Assembly: GCA_937868725.1 (NCBI GenBank)
Contig: CALMMQ010000063.1
Span: 45,487-109,486, forward strand
DNA: 64,000 nucleotides
Direction of reading: 5' to 3'
From: an uncultured Pleomorphomonas sp.
GTDB lineage: Bacteria > Pseudomonadota > Alphaproteobacteria > Rhizobiales > Pleomorphomonadaceae
Both the position numbers and the translations under genes were made by a program. The notes under the pieces were generated by a model. It saw nothing but the letters and a program-made list of their open reading frames with translations. It was not told the DNA's origin and searched no databases. This document shows positions 49,002-56,685 of this stretch, piece by piece. How positions within the stretch are numbered: the first letter of the stretch is position 1; each line of letters opens with the position of its first letter.

Positions 49002-50659
49002 TCCTCCAGCCTCATCCCTTCGCCGACCTGTTCCCCATGCTGGACGCCGCCGATAGCGCCGAGCTGCGGGCCGACATCGCCGCGCACGGGCTTCGCGATC
49101 TCGTGACGCTCTATGACGGGCAAATTCTGGACGGGCGGAACCGTTTCCGCGCCCTGATGGACATCGCCAAGCTCGGCATGACCTACAAAGGTCGTGCGCT
49201 GACGGAAGTCGATCTGCACGACGATGTTATGCCGGCCGTCGAACTCGGCAGCGGACACTTTTTCCGGCGTTTCCGGGGGAGTGAGGCCGAAGCCCTCGAA
49301 TACGTGCTGTCCAAGAACCTGCACCGCCGCCACCTCAACGAGGCACAGCGGGCGCTGGTGGCGGCCAATCTGGCGACGCTGGGGCAGGGCCGACCAGCGG
49401 CCGAGAAAACCCGCCAATTGGCGGATTTATCGCAGGGCGAGGCGGCGGAACGCCTGCATGTTTCCGAACGCTCGATCCAGCGCGCCGCCGTCGTCCGCGA
49501 TCATGGTGTCAGCGAACTCAACGCCGCCGTCCAGCGCGGCGAACTGGCGATCTCGACGGCGGCACAGCTCGCCCGTCTGCCGGCCGACGAACAGGCGCGA
49601 TTGATCCGCGAGGCGGCGGACCCGAAGGCGTTGGCCAAGGTGGCCAAGGAATTCCGCGCCGAGAAGCAGGCGGCCAAGGCCGAAAAGCGCGAGGCTCGGG
49701 AACGCGACCTCGGCGGCCGCATCGCGGCGCTGCCGGAGCAGCGCTATGGCGTCATCATCGCCGACCCGGAATGGCGCTACGAGGTCTGGAGCGAGGCGAC
49801 GGGGCGCGATCGCTCGCCTGACAACCACTATCCAACGTCGGACCTCGACGCGATCCGCGCCCGGCCGGTGGGCGACATCGCCGCCGACGACTGCGTACTG
49901 TTCCTGTGGGTGACGGTGCCGTTTCTGGCGGCGGGGCTGTCGGTGCTCGCTGCCTGGGGCTTTGCCTACGTCACCCACATCGTCTGGATCAAGGAACGGA
50001 CGGGCGGGGCGCACGGCACCGGCTACTGGTTCTGGGGCGAGCATGAGGTGGTGCTGGTCGGCAAGCGCGGCGCGCCGCCGGCGCCGACGCCCGGCTCGCA
50101 GTTTCCAAGCTACTTCGTGGCGCCGGTTGGCGAGCACTCGGCCAAGCCGGCGAGGGTGCACGAGATCGCCGAGGCCTATTTCCCGACCCTGCCGAAGATC
50201 GAACTCAACGCGCGGACGCGCCGCGCCGGCTGGGACGCCTGGGGGCTGGAGGCACCGGACGCGGTGCCGGATGAACCCGTGGCGGCCGAACCGGTGGCGT
50301 TGGCGGTTGCTGTGCCGGAGCTGGTCGATGTCGCCGCCGTCGTGCTGTCGCTGCCGGACGCCGATGTCGTCCACCTGATCGGCGAAGCAGTAGCCTCGGC
50401 GATTGGCAATGGCGCCTCGCTGCGGCTGGGCGACAGCCGGCTGCACTCGCCGGAAGAGCGGCTGATCCGCCGGCATGTCATCCGCATTGCCTTCGGTCTG
50501 GGAATGTCCTTTCCCCGCATCGGGGCCGTGCTGGGCGGCAGCAAGCAGGCGGCAGCGCAGCTGCGTGCAGCGGCGATCAGCGAAATCGAGGCAGACGCGG
50601 TGTTGGCGCAAAAGCTCGCCGGCGTCATGGCGGCAGTCGCGGGGAGGGTGCAGCAATGA
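48998..50659 (+). CDS. ParB-like / MT-A70 adenine methyltransferase fusion
   Basis: 553 residues. The N-terminal ParB-like nuclease-fold domain (about 5-110, ILDGRNRFRAL) is followed by a ParB-type helix-turn-helix region (RPAAEKTRQLADLSQGEAAE, then RSIQRAAVV). The MT-A70 methyltransferase domain (about 245-425) has VIIADPEWRYEVWSEATGRD with DPEW in place of the usual DPPW, and YWFWGEHEVVLVG. It probably makes N6-methyladenine in DNA. A C-terminal extension follows. ATG 48998 overlaps the previous stop. Confidence 0.88.
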   Translation: MILQPHPFADLFPMLDAADSAELRADIAAHGLRDLVTLYDGQILDGRNRFRALMDIAKLGMTYKGRALTEVDLHDDVMPAVELGSGHFFRRFRGSEAEALEYVLSKNLHRRHLNEAQRALVAANLATLGQGRPAAEKTRQLADLSQGEAAERLHVSERSIQRAAVVRDHGVSELNAAVQRGELAISTAAQLARLPADEQARLIREAADPKALAKVAKEFRAEKQAAKAEKREARERDLGGRIAALPEQRYGVIIADPEWRYEVWSEATGRDRSPDNHYPTSDLDAIRARPVGDIAADDCVLFLWVTVPFLAAGLSVLAAWGFAYVTHIVWIKERTGGAHGTGYWFWGEHEVVLVGKRGAPPAPTPGSQFPSYFVAPVGEHSAKPARVHEIAEAYFPTLPKIELNARTRRAGWDAWGLEAPDAVPDEPVAAEPVALAVAVPELVDVAAVVLSLPDADVVHLIGEAVASAIGNGASLRLGDSRLHSPEERLIRRHVIRIAFGLGMSFPRIGAVLGGSKQAAAQLRAAAISEIEADAVLAQKLAGVMAAVAGRVQQ

Positions 50660-51327
50660 GCACGCACCCCATGCGAATTCTCGTCGGCTGCGAGACCTCT
50701 GGCGTTGTCCGGCGCGCCTTTGCTGCTCGTGGCCACGACGCCTGGTCGGTCGATCTGTTACCTAGTGAGGATGGCAGCAACCATCACATCACGGGCGATG
50801 TCCGCGATCACCTTGGCGACGGCTGGGACTTGCTGGCCGTCATGCACCCGCCGTGCACGCGGCTCTGCAACAGCGGTGTCCGCTGGCTGAAAGTGCCGCC
50901 AGCCGGCCGAACTCTGGCGCAAATGTGGGCCGACCTCGAGGCGGGTGTGGCGCTGTTCGCGGCTTGCTGGCAGGCGCCCATCAGCTGTGTGGCCATCGAA
51001 AATCCAATCATGCACCGGTACGCGCGGGAGCGGCTGCCGGCCGATCTGCCGCGTCCGCAGATCGTGCAGCCGTGGTGGTTTGGCGATCCGGCCTTCAAGG
51101 GGACGGGGCTCTATCTGCGCGGGTTGCCGCCGTTGCGGCCCACCAACAGGCTCTCGCCGCCGCGGCCCGGCACCGCCGAGCACCGGTCATGGTCGCGCGT
51201 GCACCGGACACCACCCGGACCGGACCGCTGGAAAATCCGCTCGCGTACCTACGCCGGTGTCGCCGAAGCCATGGCCAGCCAGTGGACGCCGGACACGCTC
51301 GATGAGGTGGGGAGGGCGGCAGAATGA
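50656..51327 (+). CDS. Phage cytosine-methyltransferase-like protein
   Basis: 223 residues. ILVGCETSGVVRRAFAARGHDAWSVD is a SAM-binding first motif, MHPPCTRLCNSGVRWL supplies the PC motif of C5-cytosine methylases, and AIENPIMHRY the ENV/ENP-like motif. It is shorter than typical restriction-linked enzymes and lacks an evident target-recognition domain, as in small phage homologs. Coupled to the ParB/MT-A70 gene by ATGA. Confidence 0.75.
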   Translation: MSTHPMRILVGCETSGVVRRAFAARGHDAWSVDLLPSEDGSNHHITGDVRDHLGDGWDLLAVMHPPCTRLCNSGVRWLKVPPAGRTLAQMWADLEAGVALFAACWQAPISCVAIENPIMHRYARERLPADLPRPQIVQPWWFGDPAFKGTGLYLRGLPPLRPTNRLSPPRPGTAEHRSWSRVHRTPPGPDRWKIRSRTYAGVAEAMASQWTPDTLDEVGRAAE

Positions 51328-51329
51328 CG
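51308..51329 (+). repeat. 22-bp direct repeat, left copy
   Basis: Begins TGGGGAGGGCGGCAG and ends GAATGACG. It is identical to 52132-52153 and spans the end of the cytosine-methylase gene and the start codon of the next gene. Confidence 0.85.
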
Positions 51330-52151
51330 CTCAGCAAACGACAGGACGACATGCCGCTTCGCGTCGCTCTCCTCTCGCAGCCAATTTGCGCTTCCGCCCG
51401 AAGGGCTCTGCACTCCGGGCATCACTTCGTGTTCGATGAAAAGAGCACAGAGGTAGTGTGGAGCGTTTGCAAATTTCTAGATGATGAATCTCAGCATGGT
51501 TACCATTACGAAGAGTTCGCACTGCATCCATATCGAGCGATGGGCATAACCTTTTTCAGGGATGGGGGTGAAGATGGGGGTGAATTTGTATTCCTCATGG
51601 AAAAAGGCGCCGTATCTTGCTACTTGCGTAAGCCAGATGGATCAGTAGGCGTATGTTACGAAGACTATGGCCCTGATGATGGGGTTGACTACCTTCGCAC
51701 CCAGGCTAACCAGCTGCTGCATTTAGCCCTTTGCGCCTGCCTTCTTATTCTGAACCAGCCCGCCTCGCTTCTGATCAGCGAAGTTCCGGCTGCTCGCCGC
51801 TTCGTGCGCGGAAAGATTCGCGCCTTTGCTGCCCACCATGTCGTTTCGATCAAGCTCGACCGACAGCGGCTTGTGCGTCTGATCAAAGGCGCGGCGTCCG
51901 GCATCAAGCAACGGCGACACGAGCGACGCGGCCACTTTGCCCACAAGGGCGGCGACGGGTTCTCATGCATCCACGAATGGGTTCATGAGGACTGCGCGAC
52001 CAATGACCACTGGCGCTGCTCGCTATGTGGACGGCTGCGGTTCTGGATCAAGACATACGAAGCCGGCGACGCCGGCATAGGCTATGTGACCAAGCTCTAT
52101 GACGTTTCAGCCGGCCGCTCATCGACCATGATGGGGAGGGCGGCAGAATGA
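51324..52151 (+). CDS. Possible moron between direct repeats, unknown function
   Basis: 275 residues. The first two thirds (about 51440-51740) is visibly A+T-richer than the neighbours and begins with HHFVFDEKSTEVVWSVCKFL; a C-terminal part has a possible zinc site (C-x-x-C in WRCSLCGRL, with HEW and HED). The coding segment sits between perfect 22-bp direct repeats, so its last residues (GRAAE) repeat those of the upstream gene. No family recognised. Insertion by recombination is inferred. Confidence 0.65.
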   Translation: MTLSKRQDDMPLRVALLSQPICASARRALHSGHHFVFDEKSTEVVWSVCKFLDDESQHGYHYEEFALHPYRAMGITFFRDGGEDGGEFVFLMEKGAVSCYLRKPDGSVGVCYEDYGPDDGVDYLRTQANQLLHLALCACLLILNQPASLLISEVPAARRFVRGKIRAFAAHHVVSIKLDRQRLVRLIKGAASGIKQRRHERRGHFAHKGGDGFSCIHEWVHEDCATNDHWRCSLCGRLRFWIKTYEAGDAGIGYVTKLYDVSAGRSSTMMGRAAE

Positions 52152-52153
52152 CG
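52132..52153 (+). repeat. 22-bp direct repeat, right copy
   Basis: Identical to 51308-51329; bases on both sides differ. With the left copy it bounds an 824-bp unit containing one gene. Confidence 0.85.
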
Positions 52154-52174
52154 GCCGCCCTCCATATTCCCGCT

Positions 52175-52576
52175 TCACACGCTGGCGCGGACCTTTTCCA
52201 TGGCTGCCGTTGCCAGGAAGGCCGACCGCGTCATGCCGCGCGCCGTTGCCGCCTCGTCGATCGCCGCCAGCGTGCCGCGTTCCAGCGTCACGTTGACGCG
52301 CACCGTTGCCGCCTCGTTCGGCAGGAACGGGACGCGGATCAAGATGCCGCCGCGCTCGCGCGCCTCGATGACGTCGGGGTCGGCCATCAGGGCTTCGGCG
52401 GCCGATGCTGTTGGGGGTTCCAGCCCCTCCAGGTGTTCCCGCAGGGCAGATACGGCCTTGCGCGAGGCCTCGTCAGCCGTTTCCCCGGCCGTGATGCAGC
52501 CGGGTACGTCGGGAAACCACACGCCCCACAGCGTGCCCGGTTCCTTCTCCATGATGCCGTAATAGGCGGTTGCCAT
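52175..52576 (-). CDS. hicB: HicB family antitoxin
   Basis: 133 residues. The N-terminal degraded RNase H-fold domain (YYGIMEKEPGTLWGVWFPDVPG-C) and a C-terminal ribbon-helix-helix-like DNA-binding tail (AATVRVNVTLERGTLAAIDE, then RSAFLATAAME) are typical. It neutralises the HicA toxin encoded immediately upstream and, with it, represses the operon. Confidence 0.9.
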   Translation of the reverse strand: MATAYYGIMEKEPGTLWGVWFPDVPGCITAGETADEASRKAVSALREHLEGLEPPTASAAEALMADPDVIEARERGGILIRVPFLPNEAATVRVNVTLERGTLAAIDEAATARGMTRSAFLATAAMEKVRASV

Positions 52577-52612
52577 TTGCGTTTCTCCGTTCTCGCAGAT
52601 GAGCGGGGCGGC

Positions 52613-52837
52613 TCAGCGCCACCCCGCCTGTTTCTCGATGCTCCGGATCGTTCCGATCGGAAGATCGCCGCGCCCCTTGGGGACTGTGACTCGCTTTCCG
52701 GGTTTGTCGGGGTGGGTGAAGATCGTGTGGTCTCCCTCGCGCTCTATCACCCAGCCCTCGGAAATGAGCCTGCGGCGTATGTCCTGGATGCTTCGTTCTA
52801 TCTGCGACCTCCGTTGTTCATGTGTACGTTTATACAC
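52613..52837 (-). CDS. hicA: HicA family mRNA interferase toxin
   Basis: The core ISEGWVIEREGDHTIFTHPD (catalytic His in GDH) and KGRGDLPIGTIRSIEKQAGW identify HicA. The frame starts at GTG 52837 (74 residues), but that codon lies inside a palindromic operator. Family proteins usually start nearer ERSIQDI. There a perfect GGAGG (52812-52808) stands 6 nt before an ATA codon (52801-52799), so a 63-residue product from a non-standard start is possible. Confidence 0.85.
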   Translation of the reverse strand: MYKRTHEQRRSQIERSIQDIRRRLISEGWVIEREGDHTIFTHPDKPGKRVTVPKGRGDLPIGTIRSIEKQAGWR

Positions 52838-52882
52838 ACTTTCGCCGGGCGCATCAAGTGCCGGTGTGTATTAGCATACACA
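52821..52882. promoter_or_regulatory. Two palindromic operators upstream of hicA
   Basis: TGTGTA-N6-TACACA (52821-52838) and TGTGTAT-TAGC-ATACACA (52865-52882). They lie between leftward hicA and the rightward gene at 52909 and are probably bound by HicB, as in other hicAB autoregulation. They may also affect the rightward transcript. Confidence 0.7.
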
Positions 52883-52908
52883 TTTTGCAAGTTGAAAGGC
52901 CTCGGCAC

Positions 52909-53235
52909 ATGATTGCCACCAGCCCGCCCGGCCCGCTGCTGGCCGCTGCCCGCCGCTGTCTCGCCTACGTCCCCGGCACTAGTTCCATTGCCGACTGGCG
53001 CTGTGCCTTCGACGACCTGGCCGGCCTCAAGCGCGAGGCGGCGCGCGGCCTTCTGCCGAGCGATCGCGGCCGCATCGCCGTCATGGTCGGCGATCTTGCC
53101 GTGCTGGCCGCCAATGCCGGCGATGACGCCGCGCGCGCCGCACTGGTGACGCTCGCCCACGGACTGGCCGACTTCGCCGAAGACGGCCACCACTTCCGCG
53201 CCGACGGCAACTTCCGGAGGGTGGCCGATGACTGA
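52909..53235 (+). CDS. Prophage protein of unknown function
   Basis: 108 residues from ATG 52909 (MIATSPPGPLLAAARRCLAY); an AAAGG tract lies upstream. Mostly helical and Ala-rich, ending FRADGNFRRVADD. It is the first rightward gene after hicAB and overlaps the next gene by 8 bp. No family recognised. Confidence 0.6.
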   Translation: MIATSPPGPLLAAARRCLAYVPGTSSIADWRCAFDDLAGLKREAARGLLPSDRGRIAVMVGDLAVLAANAGDDAARAALVTLAHGLADFAEDGHHFRADGNFRRVADD

Positions 53236-53482
53236 CGCCCGCAAGAAGCCGACGCTCGACGACATGATCGCGCTGGCGCGCCACGACGCCGACCGATCGA
53301 CCAACTACCTGCCGGACCGCGTGGCGTCCGGCCGGCTGTCGCAACGCACCGCCGATTTCGAGCTCGATACGCGCGAGGCCATCGTCGCCACGCTCAAGCT
53401 GGTGCGGACCTATCAAAATCCATTCCGCGATCTGATCCGGATGCGGGCAGAGGCTGCCAAAGCCCAAGGGGGCAACACATGA
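53228..53482 (+). CDS. Prophage protein of unknown function
   Basis: 84 residues, charged and probably helical (TLDDMIALARHDADRSTNYL, then RTADFELDTREAIVATLKLV). It overlaps both neighbours (8 bp and ATGA), fitting a replication operon. No family recognised. Confidence 0.6.
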   Translation: MTDARKKPTLDDMIALARHDADRSTNYLPDRVASGRLSQRTADFELDTREAIVATLKLVRTYQNPFRDLIRMRAEAAKAQGGNT

Positions 53483-54567
53483 GCGTCGCAGCCGTGACAT
53501 GGGCGCTGAGCCAATGGCTCGACCCGGCGCCGAAGATGGTCCTGGTCGCCATTGCCGATCGCGTCAACCACAAGGGCGGCGACGACAGCGGCTTCCCCTC
53601 GCTCGATGATATCGCCGAGACGGCCTGCCAAAGCCGTCGCAGCGTGCAGCGGCACATTGCCACGCTGGCCGATATCGGGCTGTTGGTCAAAGAGTATCGG
53701 GCCGCTGAGGGCGGCCGTCAGACCTCGAACCTCTATCGCATCAACATGGCCGTGACCGTGCGTCGCGACGGCGCCGATGCCGGGGGGGAGGGTGACAATC
53801 TGACACCCTCGGGAGGGTGTCAATCTGACACCCTCGGGGGTGACACAGGTGACACCCTCGGGGGTGCCACTGGTGACACCCCTATGAACGGGAAGAATAA
53901 CGGGAAAAGGAACATCTCCCCCCAAGCCCCCCAGGGGGCGAAAGAAACGCGCGCGGACGAAGAAGACGCTGATGGCTTCGGCCGGTTTTTCGAAATCTGG
54001 ACGGGCTCCGATCCGGCGATGCGGTTCGACAACCGGGGGCGGGCGTTTGCCGTCTGGAAGCAGCTGACGCCCGCCGAACGGCAGGCGGCGGCGCTGCCGG
54101 CGACGATCATGGCGGTGATCGCTGGCCAGCGGCGGGCGAGACGCACCAGCCTGATGAACGCGGCCACCTATCTGCGAGACCGCGCATTTGAGCGGGTGGA
54201 TGCCGCTGCGGCGCCAGCGGGAGCGGGGGCGCTGGTGCCGCTTGCCCTCTTCGGCCGGCCCTGGTGGTGCCGGTTCTTCGAGTTTGCGAAGGGCGGTGAC
54301 CGCACGGCCACGGCGGGCAAGGCGAAGTTCATGGCGCAACTGGCCGATCGCGGGCAGGGCGTTGGTGTGCCGCTCGCCGAAGCTCAGGCGCTGGAGGCCT
54401 CGGCGGCGAACTACGTCTACGTGCTGGTGGCCTCGCCGGAGTTCATCGCCTGGCGGGACTGGTTCGCCCTGCGAGGCTTCCAGCTGCCGCGCCCGGCCAA
54501 GGCCGACCGGATTTGGCTGCCATCAGTGTTGCCGCCGGCGGCCGACGTTGGGGAGGCGGCGCAATGA
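53479..54567 (+). CDS. Replication-type helix-turn-helix protein with internal iterons
   Basis: 362 residues. The N-terminal winged helix (FPSLDDIAETACQSRRSVQR, typical of helix-turn-helix_36/lambda O-like proteins) leads to a Gly/Asp/Thr-rich linker (GDTGDTLGGATGDT). The C-terminal domain includes FFEIWTGSDPAMRFDNRGRA. The linker DNA consists of iteron-like repeats (53801-53884), as in lambda's O gene, where the origin lies inside the initiator gene. This suggests an origin-binding initiator. Confidence 0.75.
   Translation: MSVAAVTWALSQWLDPAPKMVLVAIADRVNHKGGDDSGFPSLDDIAETACQSRRSVQRHIATLADIGLLVKEYRAAEGGRQTSNLYRINMAVTVRRDGADAGGEGDNLTPSGGCQSDTLGGDTGDTLGGATGDTPMNGKNNGKRNISPQAPQGAKETRADEEDADGFGRFFEIWTGSDPAMRFDNRGRAFAVWKQLTPAERQAAALPATIMAVIAGQRRARRTSLMNAATYLRDRAFERVDAAAAPAGAGALVPLALFGRPWWCRFFEFAKGGDRTATAGKAKFMAQLADRGQGVGVPLAEAQALEASAANYVYVLVASPEFIAWRDWFALRGFQLPRPAKADRIWLPSVLPPAADVGEAAQ
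53801..53884 (+). repeat. Iteron-like direct repeats, putative prophage replication origin
   Basis: TGACACCCTCGGG occurs three times (53801-53813, 53826-53838, 53850-53862) at 24-25 bp spacing, with a shortened fourth TGACACCCC from 53874. An inverted partial copy (GAGGGTGTCA, about 53813-53822) sits between the first two. They lie inside the initiator-like gene. Confidence 0.7.
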
Positions 54568-55166
54568 TGGACATCGATATTGCCGATCTCATCTCGTGGG
54601 CGCTGATCGACCAGAACGCCGGCTATTTCTGCGAGCGACCGACTGAGAACAGGAAGGCGCTCCTGAGCAGCACGGCCATCGTCACGGGTACGCTGATGCT
54701 TGGCGTGCAGGTGGATTGCCAGCCGGGGTTTCTCAAGCGCCTTGGGGCCAAGTGCCACCCCGACGCCGTGACCGTCTACGAGGCAATCATGAGCCTGCCG
54801 AGCTTGGACTTGCGGGCGCTTTTGCTGGCGCATGGCCGATCGCGGACGCAGCCGGATTGGTCCATATGGCCAGAACTCAAGCCTAAGCGCCACGTCGGCA
54901 ATCATCGCGTGGTCGTCGAATCGTCTTATGATCAATCTGGTACGGTCACGGCGCAATGGTGCCCGCTCGAAGGTTATCCGAGCATGGAGGTCGTAGCAGA
55001 AACGCGCGCGCGCTATAGCCGGTGGCGAGCCGGTCTGATCGAGGTAAAGCGCTATGTGTCTGGCTATTTGTCCGCCCATCGGGTGACCGGACCATCGGCG
55101 CCGTCGTGTCCATGGCTTGGGGAAAACGCAACACCAACCGAAAAGCCCCCATTGACCAAAGCCTAG
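54564..55166 (+). CDS. Prophage protein of unknown function
   Basis: 200 residues from ATG 54564, which overlaps the previous stop. Begins MMDIDIADLISWALIDQNAG and contains WSIWPELKPKRHVGNHRVVV and YSRWRAGLIEVKRYVSGYL. No family recognised. Last gene before the terminator at 55220. Confidence 0.6.
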   Translation: MMDIDIADLISWALIDQNAGYFCERPTENRKALLSSTAIVTGTLMLGVQVDCQPGFLKRLGAKCHPDAVTVYEAIMSLPSLDLRALLLAHGRSRTQPDWSIWPELKPKRHVGNHRVVVESSYDQSGTVTAQWCPLEGYPSMEVVAETRARYSRWRAGLIEVKRYVSGYLSAHRVTGPSAPSCPWLGENATPTEKPPLTKA

Positions 55167-55219
55167 AACATTGACACATTGCCTGCGGAACGAGTTGCGC
55201 CCCGAGTCGGGCGCTCTGA

Positions 55220-55250
55220 AGCCGGGTTGGACCTCCAGCCCGGCTTTTTT
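55220..55250 (+). terminator. Rho-independent terminator between early and structural genes
   Basis: AGCCGGGTTGGA (55220-55231) pairs with TCCAGCCCGGCT (55234-55245) with one G-U pair, followed by TTTTTT. It separates the replication region from the head module, so it may be a control point for late gene expression. Confidence 0.88.
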
Positions 55251-55265
55251 CATCTGGAGCGGGCG

Positions 55266-55844
55266 ATGGCTGACGATGTCCTGGTGCGCGTCGACGTTTC
55301 GGCGTTGGCGCGGTGGGATAATATGATCGCTGCCGCCGGCGACAAGGCGCCGCGCGCCATTCGCAGCGCCGTGGCGTGGACAGGAGACAAGGGCCGGACG
55401 CAGGTCAAGCGGGCGCTGGTGCAGCAGACAGGACTGAAATTCGGCTTCATCGGGAAGTTCATCAAGGTCAAGCGGCCTTACGTCAATCCGAAGAATGCCG
55501 GGGACTTCAGCTTCTCGTATGAAATACACGGCAAGGGCTCCGACCTGCCGCTCAAGTATTTCAGGCCGAAGCAGAACAAGGGCGGGGTACGTGCCTACCC
55601 GCGCAATGTCTCGACGCTGTACGAACACGCCTTCATGGGGCCAAGGCCTGGAGTGGTTGCAGCCAAGCTGCGGGGGCATGTCTGGAAGCGCACCAGCGAT
55701 GACCAATTCCCCATCGAACTCCAGAAATCAGGCATCAACGTCGCGGAAGAACTGGTCAAGGGCGACAGCCGCAAGCTGTTTCTCGAGGTCGCCAACCGCG
55801 ATCTACCGGACCGACTGACCCACGACCTGCTCCGCCTATTGTAA
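55266..55844 (+). CDS. Phage minor tail protein Z-like
   Basis: 192 residues from ATG 55266 (GGAG upstream). AAGDKAPRAIRSAVAWTGDK, RTQVKRALVQQTGLKFGFIG and the basic C-terminal part resemble prophage minor tail protein Z/tail completion proteins. It is unusual to find it ahead of the terminase genes. The assignment is moderate. Confidence 0.6.
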   Translation: MADDVLVRVDVSALARWDNMIAAAGDKAPRAIRSAVAWTGDKGRTQVKRALVQQTGLKFGFIGKFIKVKRPYVNPKNAGDFSFSYEIHGKGSDLPLKYFRPKQNKGGVRAYPRNVSTLYEHAFMGPRPGVVAAKLRGHVWKRTSDDQFPIELQKSGINVAEELVKGDSRKLFLEVANRDLPDRLTHDLLRLL

Positions 55845-56106
55845 GTGATCCAACCATCGCGCGGGCAGGTGATGATCGACAAGCGGTTGGGCGCCGGTCA
55901 AATGCGAGGGAGCGCGGTGGGGTAGGGGATGCTACCGATGGCCGAAGGCCAGACCGGTGGTGAGGGGTGCCACCTACCCACCCCCCCGGTGCGGGTCCTC
56001 CCAGGCCAAACCCGCCCGCCACGACCACAAATGGGCCTGAAATCTTGCCAGTTGGGCGGTGTGCAGCCGGTACACGTGATGAACGGGTTGAACGGGTGAT
56101 GCACGG
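55845..56106. other. Non-coding region before the terminase genes, candidate cos site
   Basis: 262 bp without a credible gene, directly upstream of a Nu1-like small terminase, the position of cos in lambda. It contains a tandem TGAACGGGT duplication (56080-56097) and a C-rich stretch (about 55975-55990). The cos assignment rests on position only. Confidence 0.35.
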
Positions 56107-56685
56107 ATGACCGAATGGGTATCGATCACGGCGGCGGCCGAGCGTCTGACGGCCGCCGGTGATCGCGTCAGCCGGTCGACGCTGTCGCGCTACATCGCCC
56201 AGCACGCGGAAGCACTGTCGCAGCGCATGGCCGGGCGTGAACGTCTCGTCCAGTTCGACGAGGTGCAGCGGCATCGGCGGGAGAACGTCAATCTGGGTGG
56301 TGGCGGCGCCTTCGAGCCGTCGCCCCGACCGGTGCCGGCGACCGAGGCCCGCTACACCCAGGCGGATGCATCGGCGCGCGAACGCATCGCCAAGGCCGGC
56401 CTGAGCGAACTGGAGCTGGCCCGCCAGCTGCGCCTGACGACGACGGTGACCGAGGTGGAGCAGGCGGCGCTCGACGCGGTGACGCTGATGACGACCAGCC
56501 TTGATCAGGCGGTCGACGTGGCGGCCGAGCGGGCGGCGCTCAAGTACGGCTGGGACCCCAAGAAGGCGCGTCTGGCCTTCAAGGATTTCGTGCAGGCAGG
56601 TCTGGCGATCTTCAATTCCGAGCTGATGGGCGCTGTCGACAGGATGAAAGTCAGCATGGCAGAGCCGCAAGAGGAGCAGTCGTGA
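56107..56685 (+). CDS. Terminase small subunit (Nu1-like)
   Basis: 192 residues. The N-terminal winged-helix-like DNA-binding region (VSITAAAERLTAAGDRVSRS, then TLSRYIAQH) would recognise the packaging site; a helical C-terminal half would contact the large subunit. Its stop overlaps the large-subunit start (GTGA). Identification rests on position and DNA-binding region. Confidence 0.75.
   Translation: MTEWVSITAAAERLTAAGDRVSRSTLSRYIAQHAEALSQRMAGRERLVQFDEVQRHRRENVNLGGGGAFEPSPRPVPATEARYTQADASARERIAKAGLSELELARQLRLTTTVTEVEQAALDAVTLMTTSLDQAVDVAAERAALKYGWDPKKARLAFKDFVQAGLAIFNSELMGAVDRMKVSMAEPQEEQS

Noticed and set aside
53801..53884. Short regularly spaced repeats considered as a CRISPR array
   Set aside because: Units are only 13 bp with 11-12 bp between them, lie inside a coding frame and have no cas genes nearby. 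Iterons fit better.
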